Of a stretch of DNA of 64,000 nucleotides, positions 8,057 through 16,148 are shown in pieces (positions within the stretch are counted from its first letter, which is position 1; each line of letters opens with the position of its first letter). The notes beneath the pieces are model-generated. The model was not told the DNA's origin. It saw nothing but the letters and a program-made list of their open reading frames with translations, and ran no database searches. The DNA lies in contig NZ_CAIT01000008.1 of NCBI RefSeq assembly GCF_000296815.2, positions 41,206 to 105,205 on the forward strand, in the 5' to 3' direction. This DNA comes from Fibrisoma limi BUZ 3 (lineage in GTDB: Bacteria > Bacteroidota > Bacteroidia > Cytophagales > Spirosomataceae). Both the position numbers and the translations under genes were made by a program.

Positions 8057-8536
8057 ATGACCGAGTCAAAGATTGTAACCCGTACCGAAGCCATCCGGCA
8101 GGCCGAAGCCTGGCATGCTGACGGGCAGCAGCTTGTGTTTACCAACGGCTGCTTCGACATTGTTCACCTGGGCCACATTGATTACCTCGAAAAAGCCCGC
8201 CAGCTCGGCGACCGGCTGATCCTGGGCCTGAATACCGACGCGTCGGTCAGCGCCATCAAAGGGCCGCAACGGCCGGTCGTCAACGAATACGCCCGCGCCC
8301 GATTGATGGCCGCTCTGGAATTTGTTGATCTGGTCACCCTGTTTGATGAGCCAACCCCCCTCGAACTGATTCAGGCCGTTCAGCCGGATATTCTGGTAAA
8401 AGGCGACGATTATACCGTTGCCAACATCGTCGGCTCGGATTTTGTCTTGGGACGCGGGGGGCGCGTCGAAACTATCGCGCTGGTGCCCGGCTATTCGACC
8501 ACCCGCCTGATCGAGCGCATTAAAACCAGTTTCTGA
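8057..8536 (+). CDS. rfaE2: Heptose 1-phosphate adenylyltransferase (RfaE2/HldE C-terminal type)
   Basis: A 159-residue nucleotidyltransferase. It has FTNGCFDIVHLGH with the HxGH signature at residues 37-40, followed by LILGLNTDASV, RPVVNEYARARLMAAL and ILVKGDDY. The last part, VPGYSTTRLIERI, matches the usual end of the family. The enzyme activates D-glycero-beta-D-manno-heptose 1-phosphate with ATP to make ADP-heptose for lipopolysaccharide inner core synthesis. The kinase half (RfaE1) is not fused here and is not in the window. A GT9 heptosyltransferase-like gene lies 3 kb downstream, in keeping with an LPS role. Other cytidylyltransferase-like functions (glycerol-3-phosphate, FAD synthetase-like) are less likely given the length and motifs. 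Confidence 0.9.
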   Translation: MTESKIVTRTEAIRQAEAWHADGQQLVFTNGCFDIVHLGHIDYLEKARQLGDRLILGLNTDASVSAIKGPQRPVVNEYARARLMAALEFVDLVTLFDEPTPLELIQAVQPDILVKGDDYTVANIVGSDFVLGRGGRVETIALVPGYSTTRLIERIKTSF

Positions 8537-8757
8537 GCGAACGGTCCACACCCCTGACGGTCAATATATTTTCTATTACAAAAGCCTGCTAGTCAGCCTA
8601 CCCCGGCATTTTATTGCCGCAGCGATACGTTTATAAGTATCAGTAAATCCTGGAATTTTATAACTTTAAAGAGATTAGCACATTTTCACGTGTTAATTTC
8701 GTTATAACTACGACTTCCCCAATAGAGTTAGTTATCTATAAAGTCCCGGATACCTAT

Positions 8758-9177
8758 ATGAAACTGACGCTTCAACGTACTGCCTGGGCTGGGAGCCTGT
8801 TGTTTCTTCTGATATGGCCCAATCCGGGTCAATCCGCCGATGACCGTTCAGCCGACCTGATTCTGGGGCGCTGGCTCTTTCCGGCCAAGCAGTCGAGCAT
8901 CGAGGTCTATCGGTCCGGGGATCGATACTTCGGGCGTATCGCCGACGTAAGTGGTAATGGGCGTCAACAGTTTGGCATCGTTAAAAATCAGTTGTTGATC
9001 AGCAACCTGTCGTTCAACGGTACGGGCTGGTCGGGTGGCAAGCTGGTTCATCCCAAAACGGGCGACCATTTTGATGTGGAGCTGAAATTACGGGACTCCA
9101 AGACCTTAGTAGCCAGGGTATACAAAGGGTGCCGCTGGCTGCACAAAGAATACACGCTGACCCGTCAGTCGTCGTAG
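8758..9177 (+). CDS. Secreted DUF2147-like protein
   Basis: A 139-residue protein with a signal peptide (MKLTLQRTAWAGSLLFLLIW, cleavage probably after GQSA). The mature part begins DDRSADLILGRWLFPAKQSS and continues with IEVYRSGDRYFGRIADV and HPKTGDHFDVELKLRD. This follows the DUF2147 pattern of a GxW start, a 'vEiyk.gdkyyGrI' strand and a closing YTLTR strand. It is shorter than many members. Predicted periplasmic or secreted beta-barrel-like domain of unknown function. It stands alone: 221 bp precede it, and the next gene is convergent. The upstream gap has TAACTTTA near 8660, only a weak match to a -7 box, and a GATAC/GTATC inverted repeat near 8622-8639. Confidence 0.65.
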   Translation: MKLTLQRTAWAGSLLFLLIWPNPGQSADDRSADLILGRWLFPAKQSSIEVYRSGDRYFGRIADVSGNGRQQFGIVKNQLLISNLSFNGTGWSGGKLVHPKTGDHFDVELKLRDSKTLVARVYKGCRWLHKEYTLTRQSS

Positions 9178-9206
9178 CTCTCCGCAGCCGCCAGCCGGTT
9201 TTCCTG

Positions 9207-9788
9207 TCACCGACTTAGAATCGCCACCCAGCAGAACAGGTCCAGCAGCATCCGTTTTTGCAGCGACGCAATGGCTTTGTAAATCACTTTGTAGGCCGAC
9301 GTAGTTTCAATGCCCATGATACCCGCGATTTCCTCGTAACTAAGGTTATCAAAAAACTTCAGGAACAGGGCTTCCTTCTGGCGGGCGGGAAGTTGATTCA
9401 GTTCCTGAAGCAGCGCTTCCGACCGCTCTTTCGAAATCTGAGAATCCAGCCAGGTTGGTTCGTAATGAAACTCAACCATAAACCCTACATCCGGCTCAGT
9501 TGTGTCTGCGAATCGGTGCTGTGCGTTCAGCTTCCGGACAATATCCCGCCGAAGCGCCCGCATCAGGTAAAATTTAATGGAATCCGTATGACTTAGTCGC
9601 TCGCGGGTTTCGAGGATGTTCAGGAAGAGGTCCTGCAAACAATCTTCAGTCAGTTGTCGGTCCTGAGCAATCTTGTAGCCGTAGTTATACAGGACCCGAG
9701 CGTATTTTTCGTACATGAACGAATAGGCGGCCTTACTGCCCCGCAGAAAGTCGTCCCAGATTTGGGCGTCGGTTGCCTGATCGTACAT
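9207..9788 (-). CDS. ECF-type RNA polymerase sigma-70 factor, orphan
   Basis: A 193-residue sigma factor of the Bacteroidota ECF class. Region 2 is seen in AYSFMYEKYARVLYNYGYKI and TEDCLQDLFLNILETRE. Region 4 is seen in LPARQKEALFLKFFDN and SYEEIAGIMGIETTSAYKVI (helix-turn-helix). I start it at the ATG encoding MYDQATDAQIW (9788). A GTG five codons upstream (9803) is also possible. No FecR anti-sigma gene or TonB receptor lies next to it: the DUF2147 gene is convergent and a MazG-like gene lies upstream. Such factors normally pair with FecR. The only FecR in the window (56.6 kb) lacks an adjacent sigma factor, but linking the two is speculation. Confidence 0.9.
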   Translation of the reverse strand: MYDQATDAQIWDDFLRGSKAAYSFMYEKYARVLYNYGYKIAQDRQLTEDCLQDLFLNILETRERLSHTDSIKFYLMRALRRDIVRKLNAQHRFADTTEPDVGFMVEFHYEPTWLDSQISKERSEALLQELNQLPARQKEALFLKFFDNLSYEEIAGIMGIETTSAYKVIYKAIASLQKRMLLDLFCWVAILSR

Positions 9789-9882
9789 ACGAATCTCTTC
9801 CACTCCTATTGACTCAGTATCTTGAATCGGATAAAGCTAGCGATTTTTTACTACTCGATCTTATTTTAATCCAGTATAAAAG

Positions 9883-9948
9883 AAAAAAAACAGTCGACCA
9901 TCTGCTTCACAGCCAATACGTAGGCCATGAAGCAGCCGGTTGCTGCTT
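9883..9948 (-). terminator. Possible terminator/alternative hairpins downstream of MazG-like gene
   Basis: On the minus strand, downstream of the pyrophosphohydrolase stop at 9971, two overlapping hairpins are possible. One is AAGCAGC/GCTGCTT (9930-9936 with 9942-9948). The other is CTGCTTCA/TGAAGCAG (9902-9909 with 9928-9935), which has an inner GCC/GGC pair. They are mutually exclusive. A run of eight A on the plus strand (9883-9890, so U in the transcript) follows, but about 11 nt away from the stem, so this is a weak terminator call. Confidence 0.35.
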
Positions 9949-9970
9949 ACGTCACAGATTGCCGGATGAT

Positions 9971-10297
9971 CTACCTGAGTTTCTCGTTGTTCAGGTGTCG
10001 TGTAGCGTCCCGGATATTCTTTTTCTCCAGGTTTTTGGCAAAAGCCTCGGTCAGGTCCACGCCGGTCTGATTAGCCAAACAGATGAGCACCCAGAGCACG
10101 TCGGCCATCTCGTCGCCCAGATCGCGGTTTTTATCCGATTCCTTCTCCGACTGTTCACCGTACCGCCGGGCCATGATCCGGGCCAGTTCGCCAACCTCTT
10201 CGGTCAAAATGGCCATGTTGGTCAGTTCGCCAAAATAGCGAACCCCCACCGTTTTTATCCATTGATCAACGGTATCCTGTGCTTCTTTGAGGGTCAT
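9971..10297 (-). CDS. MazG-like nucleotide pyrophosphohydrolase
   Basis: A 108-residue all-alpha NTP pyrophosphohydrolase of the MazG superfamily. The metal-binding motif is seen as LTEEVGELARIMARRYGEQ (EExxE type), with the second acidic pair in DLGDEMADVLWVLICLAN (ExxD). Members hydrolyse nucleoside triphosphates to monophosphates and pyrophosphate, cleaning up non-canonical nucleotides or regulating pools. The substrate cannot be told from sequence. It is cytoplasmic and of the usual length for single-domain members. It lies between the M16 peptidase gene (upstream, same strand, 69-bp gap) and the ECF sigma gene, so a common transcript with the peptidase is possible. Confidence 0.85.
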   Translation of the reverse strand: MTLKEAQDTVDQWIKTVGVRYFGELTNMAILTEEVGELARIMARRYGEQSEKESDKNRDLGDEMADVLWVLICLANQTGVDLTEAFAKNLEKKNIRDATRHLNNEKLR

Positions 10298-10310
10298 AGC
10301 GTGTAGGTTG

Positions 10311-10352
10311 TGGTTTTCGGTTAGCTAAATCTGGATGATCTACTGAAAACCA
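10311..10352. repeat. Small imperfect inverted repeat in the M16/MazG gap
   Basis: TGGTTTTCGG (10311-10320) pairs with CTGAAAACCA (10343-10352) at 9 of 10 positions across a 22-bp spacer. It resembles the larger GGTTTACGG-type repeat at 28.7 kb in base composition and intergenic placement. It may be a decayed member of the same family. Confidence 0.35.
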
Positions 10353-10366
10353 TAAACTGAAAACTG

Positions 10367-11605
10367 TCAGTTCTTCTCCGGCACGAACGTCAGGGAACTG
10401 AACTGGCTCTCGTCGAACATTTCCTGGGCGATGTCCTGCATGGTAGATGCCGATACGCCCCGGATGTCGTTAAAAATATCCGTCAGGGCTTCCACCCGAT
10501 CGATGTCAAGAATACTCTTGGCCATCATCAGCATGAAGCTGTTGTTGCTTTCTTCGGCCATGGCCAACTGTCCCATCAGTTGCTCTTTAGTCTGATGAAG
10601 CTGGAGGGTTGTCAGCGGTTTCTCACGCAGGAGCTTCAGCTCTTTCATGATGAGGGCGTGGCTACGTTCGACCTTCCTGGGGTCCGTACCGAAATAGATA
10701 CCCAGATACCCCGTATCCAGGAACGGCGTATAGCTGGCATCGATCGAATAGACCAGGCCGTATTTCTCGCGCAGATTCATGTTCAGCCGCGAGTTCATAC
10801 CTGGCCCACCCAGCAGGTTGACGAGCATAAAAAACGGCAGCCGACGCGGATCGGTCAGGCTGTAGGCCGGACGCCCCAGGGCGCACTGAGCCTGCGTAAT
10901 CGGCCGCTCCACCCGGGTGTGCTGAGCCGCATAGCCGGAGGGACCCCGACGCTGGCGCTGGGTTGTCTGCATCGGTACGTCACGCAGGTATTTCTCCACC
11001 GTTTTCACCACTTTTTTGAACGGCTCATTACTCACCGATGCAAACACGATGTGGCTGGTATCGTAGTTTTCGGCAATGAACCGCTGCAAATCCTCCCGAC
11101 GGAACGACTGAACGGTTTCGGGCGTACCGAGAATATTGCCCCCCAGCGGGTGATCGGGAAAGATCAACTGGTCGAAATCATCCTGAATCGCATCTTCGGG
11201 CGAGTCATAATACATCGCCATTTCTTCCAGAATGACACCCCGCTCCCGCTCGATCTGCTTCTCCGGAAAGACTGAATGGAAGGCAATATCGGCCAGCAGT
11301 TCGGTCGCTTTTTCAAAATGAGCACCCAGCACCGACGCGTGGAAGCAAACTTTTTCTTTGGTTGTGTATGCATTAAGTTCACCACCTACCGTTTCTAAGC
11401 GAGTGATGATGTGGTACGATTTACGTTTCTCCGTACCTTTGAATGCCATATGTTCCCAAAAATGGGCTAATCCCTGTTGATGTGGCTGTTCATCCCGGCT
11501 ACCAATGTCGAGCATGATGCCACAGTGGGCAATCTGGGTATGCGGTATTTGTTTATGGGCAATCCGTATCCCGTTTGGCAATGTATGTAATTCGTAATCT
11601 TCCAT
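10367..11605 (-). CDS. M16-family zinc peptidase (insulinase/processing-peptidase type)
   Basis: A 412-residue protein starting MEDYELHTLPNGIRIAHKQI. It carries the inverted zinc motif HFWEH (His48, Glu51, His52) followed by MAFKGTEKR. The downstream ERGVILEEMAMYYD supplies the third zinc ligand glutamate, as in PqqL/mitochondrial processing peptidase-like enzymes. The C-terminal half has the second M16 domain with GGPGMNSRLNMNLREKYGLVYS, the motif that contacts substrate. No signal peptide is seen, so it is probably cytoplasmic or periplasmic by another route. The frame opens at 11671, but that would overlap the divergent GT9 start; the ATG at 11605 fits the family and leaves a 28-bp divergent gap. 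It is a complete, single-chain member of about the usual length. Confidence 0.92.
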   Translation of the reverse strand: MEDYELHTLPNGIRIAHKQIPHTQIAHCGIMLDIGSRDEQPHQQGLAHFWEHMAFKGTEKRKSYHIITRLETVGGELNAYTTKEKVCFHASVLGAHFEKATELLADIAFHSVFPEKQIERERGVILEEMAMYYDSPEDAIQDDFDQLIFPDHPLGGNILGTPETVQSFRREDLQRFIAENYDTSHIVFASVSNEPFKKVVKTVEKYLRDVPMQTTQRQRRGPSGYAAQHTRVERPITQAQCALGRPAYSLTDPRRLPFFMLVNLLGGPGMNSRLNMNLREKYGLVYSIDASYTPFLDTGYLGIYFGTDPRKVERSHALIMKELKLLREKPLTTLQLHQTKEQLMGQLAMAEESNNSFMLMMAKSILDIDRVEALTDIFNDIRGVSASTMQDIAQEMFDESQFSSLTFVPEKN

Positions 11606-11633
11606 TCGTAGATTTACGCACGACAGCGTACTA

Positions 11634-12638
11634 ATGATAACCGTAACCAATCCACCCCGGTTCCTGATCATTCAAACTGCCTTCATTGGCGATGTGATTC
11701 TGGCTACGGCGGTGCTTGAACAACTACACCAGACCCGGCCGGACGCCCGGCTCGATGTATTGGTACGCAAAGGTAATGAGGGGTTGCTGCAGGGCCATCC
11801 GTTTCTTAATGAGGTATTGGTCTGGGATAAGAAAAAAAAATATAAGAGTCTCTGGCAGGTGCTACAGCGCATCCGGACCGAGCCCTACGATGCCATCGTC
11901 AACCTGCAGCGTTTCGGAACAACGGGCCTGCTGACGGCTTTATCCAACGCCAGAATGACGATTGGTTTCGATAAGAACCCGTTTTCCCGTTTTTTCACCT
12001 ACGCGCTTCCGCACCACATTCTGCCGGATGTACACGAGGTCGACCGCAACCGGAGTTTACTTGATCCGTTGTTGCCTCAGGGAGCAGCCTCTAGCCGGGT
12101 ACGTCCCAAGCTCTACCCATCAGCTCAGGACTACGACAGTATCCGTGGGTACCAGTCGACTTCGTACGTTTGCATAGCCCCCACATCAGTCTGGTATACT
12201 AAACAATACCCCGCTGAAGGCTGGGCCGAACTGATTGACGAACTACCGACCGACACCACGGTTTATTTGATGGGCGCTCCCTCCGACGCAGCGGCCTGTG
12301 ATGCAATCATCGCCCAGTCGGGACGAAAAAAAGGAGTGGAAAACCTGGCTGGAAAGCTGAAACTGCTACAGTCGGCGGCACTGATGCAAGGGGCCGTGAT
12401 GAACTACGTGAACGACTCGGCTCCGCTGCATCTCTGCTCGGCCATGAACGCGCCCACTACGGCCGTATTCTGCTCGACGGTACCGGAGTTTGGCTTCGGG
12501 CCGCTGGCTGATCAGTCGCGCACGGTCGGTACCCCCGAACCCCTCGATTGCCGCCCCTGTACGTTGCATGGCCGGTCGGGATGCCCGCTCGGTCATTATC
12601 GCTGCGCTTACAGCATCCAGCCAAAGCAGTTGCTATAA
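11634..12638 (+). CDS. GT9 glycosyltransferase (ADP-heptose:LPS heptosyltransferase type)
   Basis: A 334-residue protein with the GT9 N-terminus RFLIIQTAFIGDVILATAVL and early strand RLDVLVRKGNEGLL. The C-terminal nucleotide-sugar domain contains YVCIAPTSVWYTKQYPAEGWAEL, YLMGAPSD, and NDSAPLHLCSAMNAPTTAVFCS, which is the usual heptosyltransferase signature region. GT9 enzymes transfer heptose (or related sugars) from ADP-heptose to the LPS core on the inner face of the inner membrane. The rfaE2-like gene 3 kb upstream would supply the donor, which supports this reading. The exact acceptor is unknown. TAGATTTA at 11609-11616 is a near match to a -7 box. The gene is divergent from the M16 peptidase. 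Confidence 0.88.
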   Translation: MITVTNPPRFLIIQTAFIGDVILATAVLEQLHQTRPDARLDVLVRKGNEGLLQGHPFLNEVLVWDKKKKYKSLWQVLQRIRTEPYDAIVNLQRFGTTGLLTALSNARMTIGFDKNPFSRFFTYALPHHILPDVHEVDRNRSLLDPLLPQGAASSRVRPKLYPSAQDYDSIRGYQSTSYVCIAPTSVWYTKQYPAEGWAELIDELPTDTTVYLMGAPSDAAACDAIIAQSGRKKGVENLAGKLKLLQSAALMQGAVMNYVNDSAPLHLCSAMNAPTTAVFCSTVPEFGFGPLADQSRTVGTPEPLDCRPCTLHGRSGCPLGHYRCAYSIQPKQLL

Positions 12639-12814
12639 AACCGATATCAAGGCCTAATCTACCGACTGCACGCCGGACGATTGTTATGAGCGAATTTGGC
12701 CAGACCTCGTAACCAAAGAGTGTGACGTTACAAATCCTTCATTACCCCATCTCATATTAACAGCCTGAACGCAATCGTATTTTCCGTACGTTATACCGAA
12801 AAGATTTGAATTCT

Positions 12815-14302
12815 ATGTCAGTTGCTCCATTTCCGACCGACGAAACGCCACTGGATGTATTGATTGTGGGGGCTGGCCTGTCGGGCATCGGTACGGCCTG
12901 CTGGCTTCAGACCGAATGCCCCGGCAAACAATACGCCATTCTGGAGGCCCGCGATACGATCGGCGGTACGTGGGACCTGTTTCGCTACCCAGGCATCCGA
13001 TCCGATTCCGATATGCATACACTGGGGTATTCCTTCAAACCCTGGAGCAACGCCCAGGCCATTGCCGACGGGGCGTCCATCCGGCACTACATCCAGGAAA
13101 CCGCCCGCGAGTATGGCGTTACGCAGCACATTCACTTCGGTTATAAAGTGGTAGAGGCTACATGGTCCAGCGAGCAGGCCTGCTGGACCGTTGAGGCTGA
13201 GCAGCGGGTCACGGGCCATCGCCAGATCGTGCGAGCCCGATTCCTTTTTATGTGCAGCGGGTATTACAGTTATGATGAAGCCTACCGGCCTGAATTCACC
13301 GGCGAAAAAGACTTTCGGGGGCCGATCGTTCTACCGCAGTTCTGGCCCAAAGACCTTGACTACACGGGCAAACGGGTGGTGGTAGTCGGGAGTGGGGCCA
13401 CCGCTGTGACACTGGTGCCGGCTATGGCCGAGAAAGCGGCTCACGTGACCATGCTCCAGCGTTCGCCCACCTACATCGTTGCGCTGCCGGGCCAGGATGC
13501 CATTGCCAAAGGGCTTCGGCGGTTCCTGCCCGAACGCGTAGCCTACGGTATTACGCGGTGGAAAAACCTGTCGCTTAGTATGCTCACGTACCGGATAGCC
13601 CGTGGCTTGCCGTCGCTCACCAAACAGCGAATTGTGAAGATGGCAGCCCAGCAACTCGGTCCTGAACACGCGGTTGATCCCCATTTTAGTCCCCGCTACA
13701 ATCCCTGGGATCAACGGCTCTGCGTTGTCCCGGACGGCGACCTGTTTCAGGCCATTCGACAGGGCAAAGCCTCGGTAGTGACTGACGAAATTGACCAATT
13801 CACGCCTGCCGGCCTGAAGCTTACATCAGGTCAGGAATTACCGGCCGACATTGTGGTACTGGCTACAGGCTTAAAGATCAAACTATTGGGGGGCATGCAA
13901 CTAACCGTCGATGGTCGGGTGTGCCAGGCTAACCAGTTGATGGTCTACAAGGGCATGATGCTCAGCGATGTTCCTAACTTTGCCCTTGCCTTTGGGTATA
14001 CCAACGCGTCGTGGACGCTAAAAACCGACCTGACGGCAGGGTATGTCTGTCGATTGCTACGCTACATGGATCAGCACGGTCATGCCATTGCCGTACCGCG
14101 CCGGGAGGCTGATGTGCAGCCACAGCCGTTTCTGAATTTCACCTCCGGTTATATACAGCGTGCCGGACAAGTGCTTCCTCAACAGGGTTCGCGTCGACCG
14201 TGGCAGGTGTATCAGAACTATTTGCTGGATATGCTGACTATCCGGTTTGGCCGCATCAACGATGGTGTGATGCATTTTGGTCCTAAAGGAAGCCTTCCCT
14301 GA
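12815..14302 (+). CDS. Flavin-containing monooxygenase (FMO/Baeyer-Villiger type)
   Basis: A 495-residue two-dinucleotide-fold flavoenzyme. The FAD motif is VLIVGAGLSGIG near residues 15-26, followed by IGGTWDLFRYPGIRSDSDMH, the characteristic region of class B monooxygenases. The second Rossmann motif for NADPH is VVVVGSGATAVTL. Between them sits FTGEKDFRGPIVLPQFWP, where the family has an F.G...H...W-type fingerprint; here the usual histidine is replaced. It also has VLATGLK near the C-terminal third. The substrate is unknown; close relatives oxidise ketones, amines or long-chain molecules. The frame opens at a TTG (12806) three codons earlier, but ATG 12815 is preferred. It stands alone and converges on the epimerase gene, with 11 bp between the stop codons. 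Confidence 0.88.
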   Translation: MSVAPFPTDETPLDVLIVGAGLSGIGTACWLQTECPGKQYAILEARDTIGGTWDLFRYPGIRSDSDMHTLGYSFKPWSNAQAIADGASIRHYIQETAREYGVTQHIHFGYKVVEATWSSEQACWTVEAEQRVTGHRQIVRARFLFMCSGYYSYDEAYRPEFTGEKDFRGPIVLPQFWPKDLDYTGKRVVVVGSGATAVTLVPAMAEKAAHVTMLQRSPTYIVALPGQDAIAKGLRRFLPERVAYGITRWKNLSLSMLTYRIARGLPSLTKQRIVKMAAQQLGPEHAVDPHFSPRYNPWDQRLCVVPDGDLFQAIRQGKASVVTDEIDQFTPAGLKLTSGQELPADIVVLATGLKIKLLGGMQLTVDGRVCQANQLMVYKGMMLSDVPNFALAFGYTNASWTLKTDLTAGYVCRLLRYMDQHGHAIAVPRREADVQPQPFLNFTSGYIQRAGQVLPQQGSRRPWQVYQNYLLDMLTIRFGRINDGVMHFGPKGSLP

Positions 14303-14313
14303 ACGTGCCTCAA

Positions 14314-15360
14314 TCAACGTCCGGACCCGGCAAATTGCCGAAATTCACGGGTGCCAGGCTGCCAGGCTGCCGTCTGGATGATCCCGTGCTGCTGAAACCA
14401 GTCGAAAGCATCTTTAATGGCTGTGCGGACCGGGGTTTGCGGTAGGTGCAGCTCATGGATGGCCTTGTCGGCGCTGAAATAATGACCATCGTTAGCAACA
14501 GCGGTCATTGCTGAATTTAACTGAGCCAACTGCCCCGTCAGTTGGTATTTCCAGTCGCTGATGTGGCCAACCAGTTGCGCAACGGATCGGGGAACAATCC
14601 AGCGGGGTGGCCGTACGTGCATCACCTCAGCCATCAGCGCAAACGCTTCCTGGTAGCTGAGGTTTTCGTTCCCCAGAATGTACGACTCCCCTATCCGGCC
14701 TTCTGTCAGGGCGTTAACAGTAGCCGTAGCCGCGTCGTCGACATGGATGTAGTTTTTACCGCCCGGTGGAATAGCCGCCAATTGACCGCGATACAACGCC
14801 AGCAATAGTGCATTGGACGTAATCTTATGATCTATTGGCCCCAGCATGAAGGTCGGGTGTACCAGCACGGCCGGAACACGGTGCTCGGCGGCAGCCTGGG
14901 TTACCATCCGGGTAGCAACCAGTTTGCTGTCCATGTAATCGAGTCCATAGCGGGCACCGTTGTAGGGACTCGTTTCGTCGCCGGGCTGCTCTTTGGAACC
15001 GAACCCGAATACGTTGGCTGTACCGACAAATACCAGCCGTTCTACCTGTGCTTCCGTGGCCGCGGCCAAAACAGCGGCCGTCCCGCCCACGTTTACGTTA
15101 ACGACTGTTCGCGACCGGGCCGGATTCACCTGTGCGGCCGCTCCGGCATGAATAACGTAGTCGCAGCCGTACGTAGCCCCCCGTACATTGTGCGCATCGC
15201 ACAGATCGCCTTCCCAGATATCCAACGGCAGGCCATTCAACACGCGTTTGCTACCGCCCGGCCGCACGAACGCCCGTACCGCGTAACCACGTTGCAGCAG
15301 TTTTCGGCAAAGATGACCTCCCAGGAATCCGTTCGCACCCGTCAGTAGTACTGTTTTCAT
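14314..15360 (-). CDS. NAD-dependent epimerase/dehydratase (extended SDR)
   Basis: A 348-residue extended short-chain dehydrogenase. It begins MKTVLLTGANGFLGGHLCRK (NAD(P)-binding TGxxGxxG) and has the active-site tyrosine/lysine in YGLDYMDSKLVATRM (YxxxK). The overall pattern (VLVHPTFMLGPIDHK, GGKNYIHVDDAATA, GESYILGNENLSYQEAF) resembles the HpnA/dihydroflavonol-reductase-like group often found near glycosyltransferases. The start overlaps the GT2 gene's stop by 4 bp (ATGA), a sign of translational coupling. The frame runs further upstream, but the extra 36 residues overlap the GT2 gene and are not family-like. Probably acts with the GT2 enzyme on a sugar or lipid-linked intermediate; the substrate is unknown. 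Confidence 0.85.
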   Translation of the reverse strand: MKTVLLTGANGFLGGHLCRKLLQRGYAVRAFVRPGGSKRVLNGLPLDIWEGDLCDAHNVRGATYGCDYVIHAGAAAQVNPARSRTVVNVNVGGTAAVLAAATEAQVERLVFVGTANVFGFGSKEQPGDETSPYNGARYGLDYMDSKLVATRMVTQAAAEHRVPAVLVHPTFMLGPIDHKITSNALLLALYRGQLAAIPPGGKNYIHVDDAATATVNALTEGRIGESYILGNENLSYQEAFALMAEVMHVRPPRWIVPRSVAQLVGHISDWKYQLTGQLAQLNSAMTAVANDGHYFSADKAIHELHLPQTPVRTAIKDAFDWFQQHGIIQTAAWQPGTREFRQFAGSGR

Positions 15361-16052
15361 TCGCGGTGATTTAGCATCCGGCTGTACGTTCTGGCAATAC
15401 GCACCGGCGCGATTTTCATAAAAAACATCGTAAACGCGGTCAAATTGGCAATCTGAACCCGCAACCAACTATTGACCTCATACTTGCGGGCCGACACGAT
15501 CACGTCTTTAGGTATAATGCAGAACCGCGCCGTTTGTCTGATCCGGATGATGATCTCAAAATCTTCCATAACCACGTAGTGCTCGTCAAATCCGCCCAAC
15601 CGCCCGAACAAGTCACGCGTGATAAACAAAGTCTGATCGCCCCCGCGACTCATCAACCCCTGGAAACGGGTTCCATAGCTGTTGAGCCGTAGTAAAGGAT
15701 GAGACGAAGCAAAGCGAAAGCGGTAACACCCTGCCTCGTATCCTTCTGTAATAGCCTCCCGAATATCACTGACGAAATCGGGGTTGACCTTCACATCAGC
15801 ATGCACAAAATACAACACGTCGCCCGTAGCAAACCCGGCTCCATAATTCATCTGCTGAGGCCGGCCTGGCTGCGGAGCAATCAGAACGCGAGCACCCGCC
15901 TGACGGGCTATCGTAACCGTTTGATCTGTACTGCCGCCGTCCACTACGAGTAAATCCACTACATCGGATCGCCCAATCGCCTGCAACTCACGAAGTAACG
16001 GGCCGATATGATCAGCTTCGTTAAACGTAGGTATGATTATACTCAGCGTCAT
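15357..16052 (-). CDS. GT2 glycosyltransferase (TIGR04283-like)
   Basis: A 231-residue family 2 glycosyltransferase. It begins MTLSIIIPTFNEADHIGPLL, has the donor-binding LLVVDGGSTDQTV and the DXD-like metal site in YFVHADVKVNPDF, and ends with GGDQTLFITRDLFGRLGGFD and VMEDFEIIIRI. The Q-P-G-R-P-Q-Q-M-N-Y-G-A segment is characteristic of the TIGR04283 family. Some of those members are annotated in arsenosugar biosynthesis; no arsenic genes occur here, so that role is not claimed. It overlaps the downstream SDR gene by 4 bp. A longer frame from 16112 exists, but the conserved start is at 16052. A good promoter (16110-16141) lies upstream. Confidence 0.85.
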   Translation of the reverse strand: MTLSIIIPTFNEADHIGPLLRELQAIGRSDVVDLLVVDGGSTDQTVTIARQAGARVLIAPQPGRPQQMNYGAGFATGDVLYFVHADVKVNPDFVSDIREAITEGYEAGCYRFRFASSHPLLRLNSYGTRFQGLMSRGGDQTLFITRDLFGRLGGFDEHYVVMEDFEIIIRIRQTARFCIIPKDVIVSARKYEVNSWLRVQIANLTAFTMFFMKIAPVRIARTYSRMLNHRE

Positions 16053-16109
16053 TCTGCCGTCTTTCCACTGATGACTACAAAATAGCTCTGCCGACATCCA
16101 ACTGCCGAG

Positions 16110-16141
16110 CAAAGTTACCGTAAAATATATTATAGTAACAA
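16110..16141 (-). promoter_or_regulatory. Putative promoter of the GT2-SDR operon
   Basis: On the minus strand TTG (16139-16141) and TAACTTTG (16110-16117) are 21 nt apart. This fits the Bacteroidota -33/-7 pattern and gives a leader of about 50 nt before the ATG at 16052. It also supports starting the GT2 gene at 16052 and not at 16112. Confidence 0.5.
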
Positions 16142-16148
16142 GAAAACA

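Noticed and set aside
9773..10306. Long plus-strand open frame over the MazG-like gene
   Set aside because: It is the antisense shadow of a well-supported pyrophosphohydrolase; its translation has no family features.
10580..11275. 231-codon plus-strand open frame inside the M16 gene
   Set aside because: Antisense to the conserved peptidase; no recognisable domain.
15357..16052. Arsenosugar biosynthesis cluster
   Set aside because: The GT2 resembles TIGR04283, but no arsenic methyltransferase or radical SAM partner is present; the nearby ArsR lacks metal-binding cysteines.
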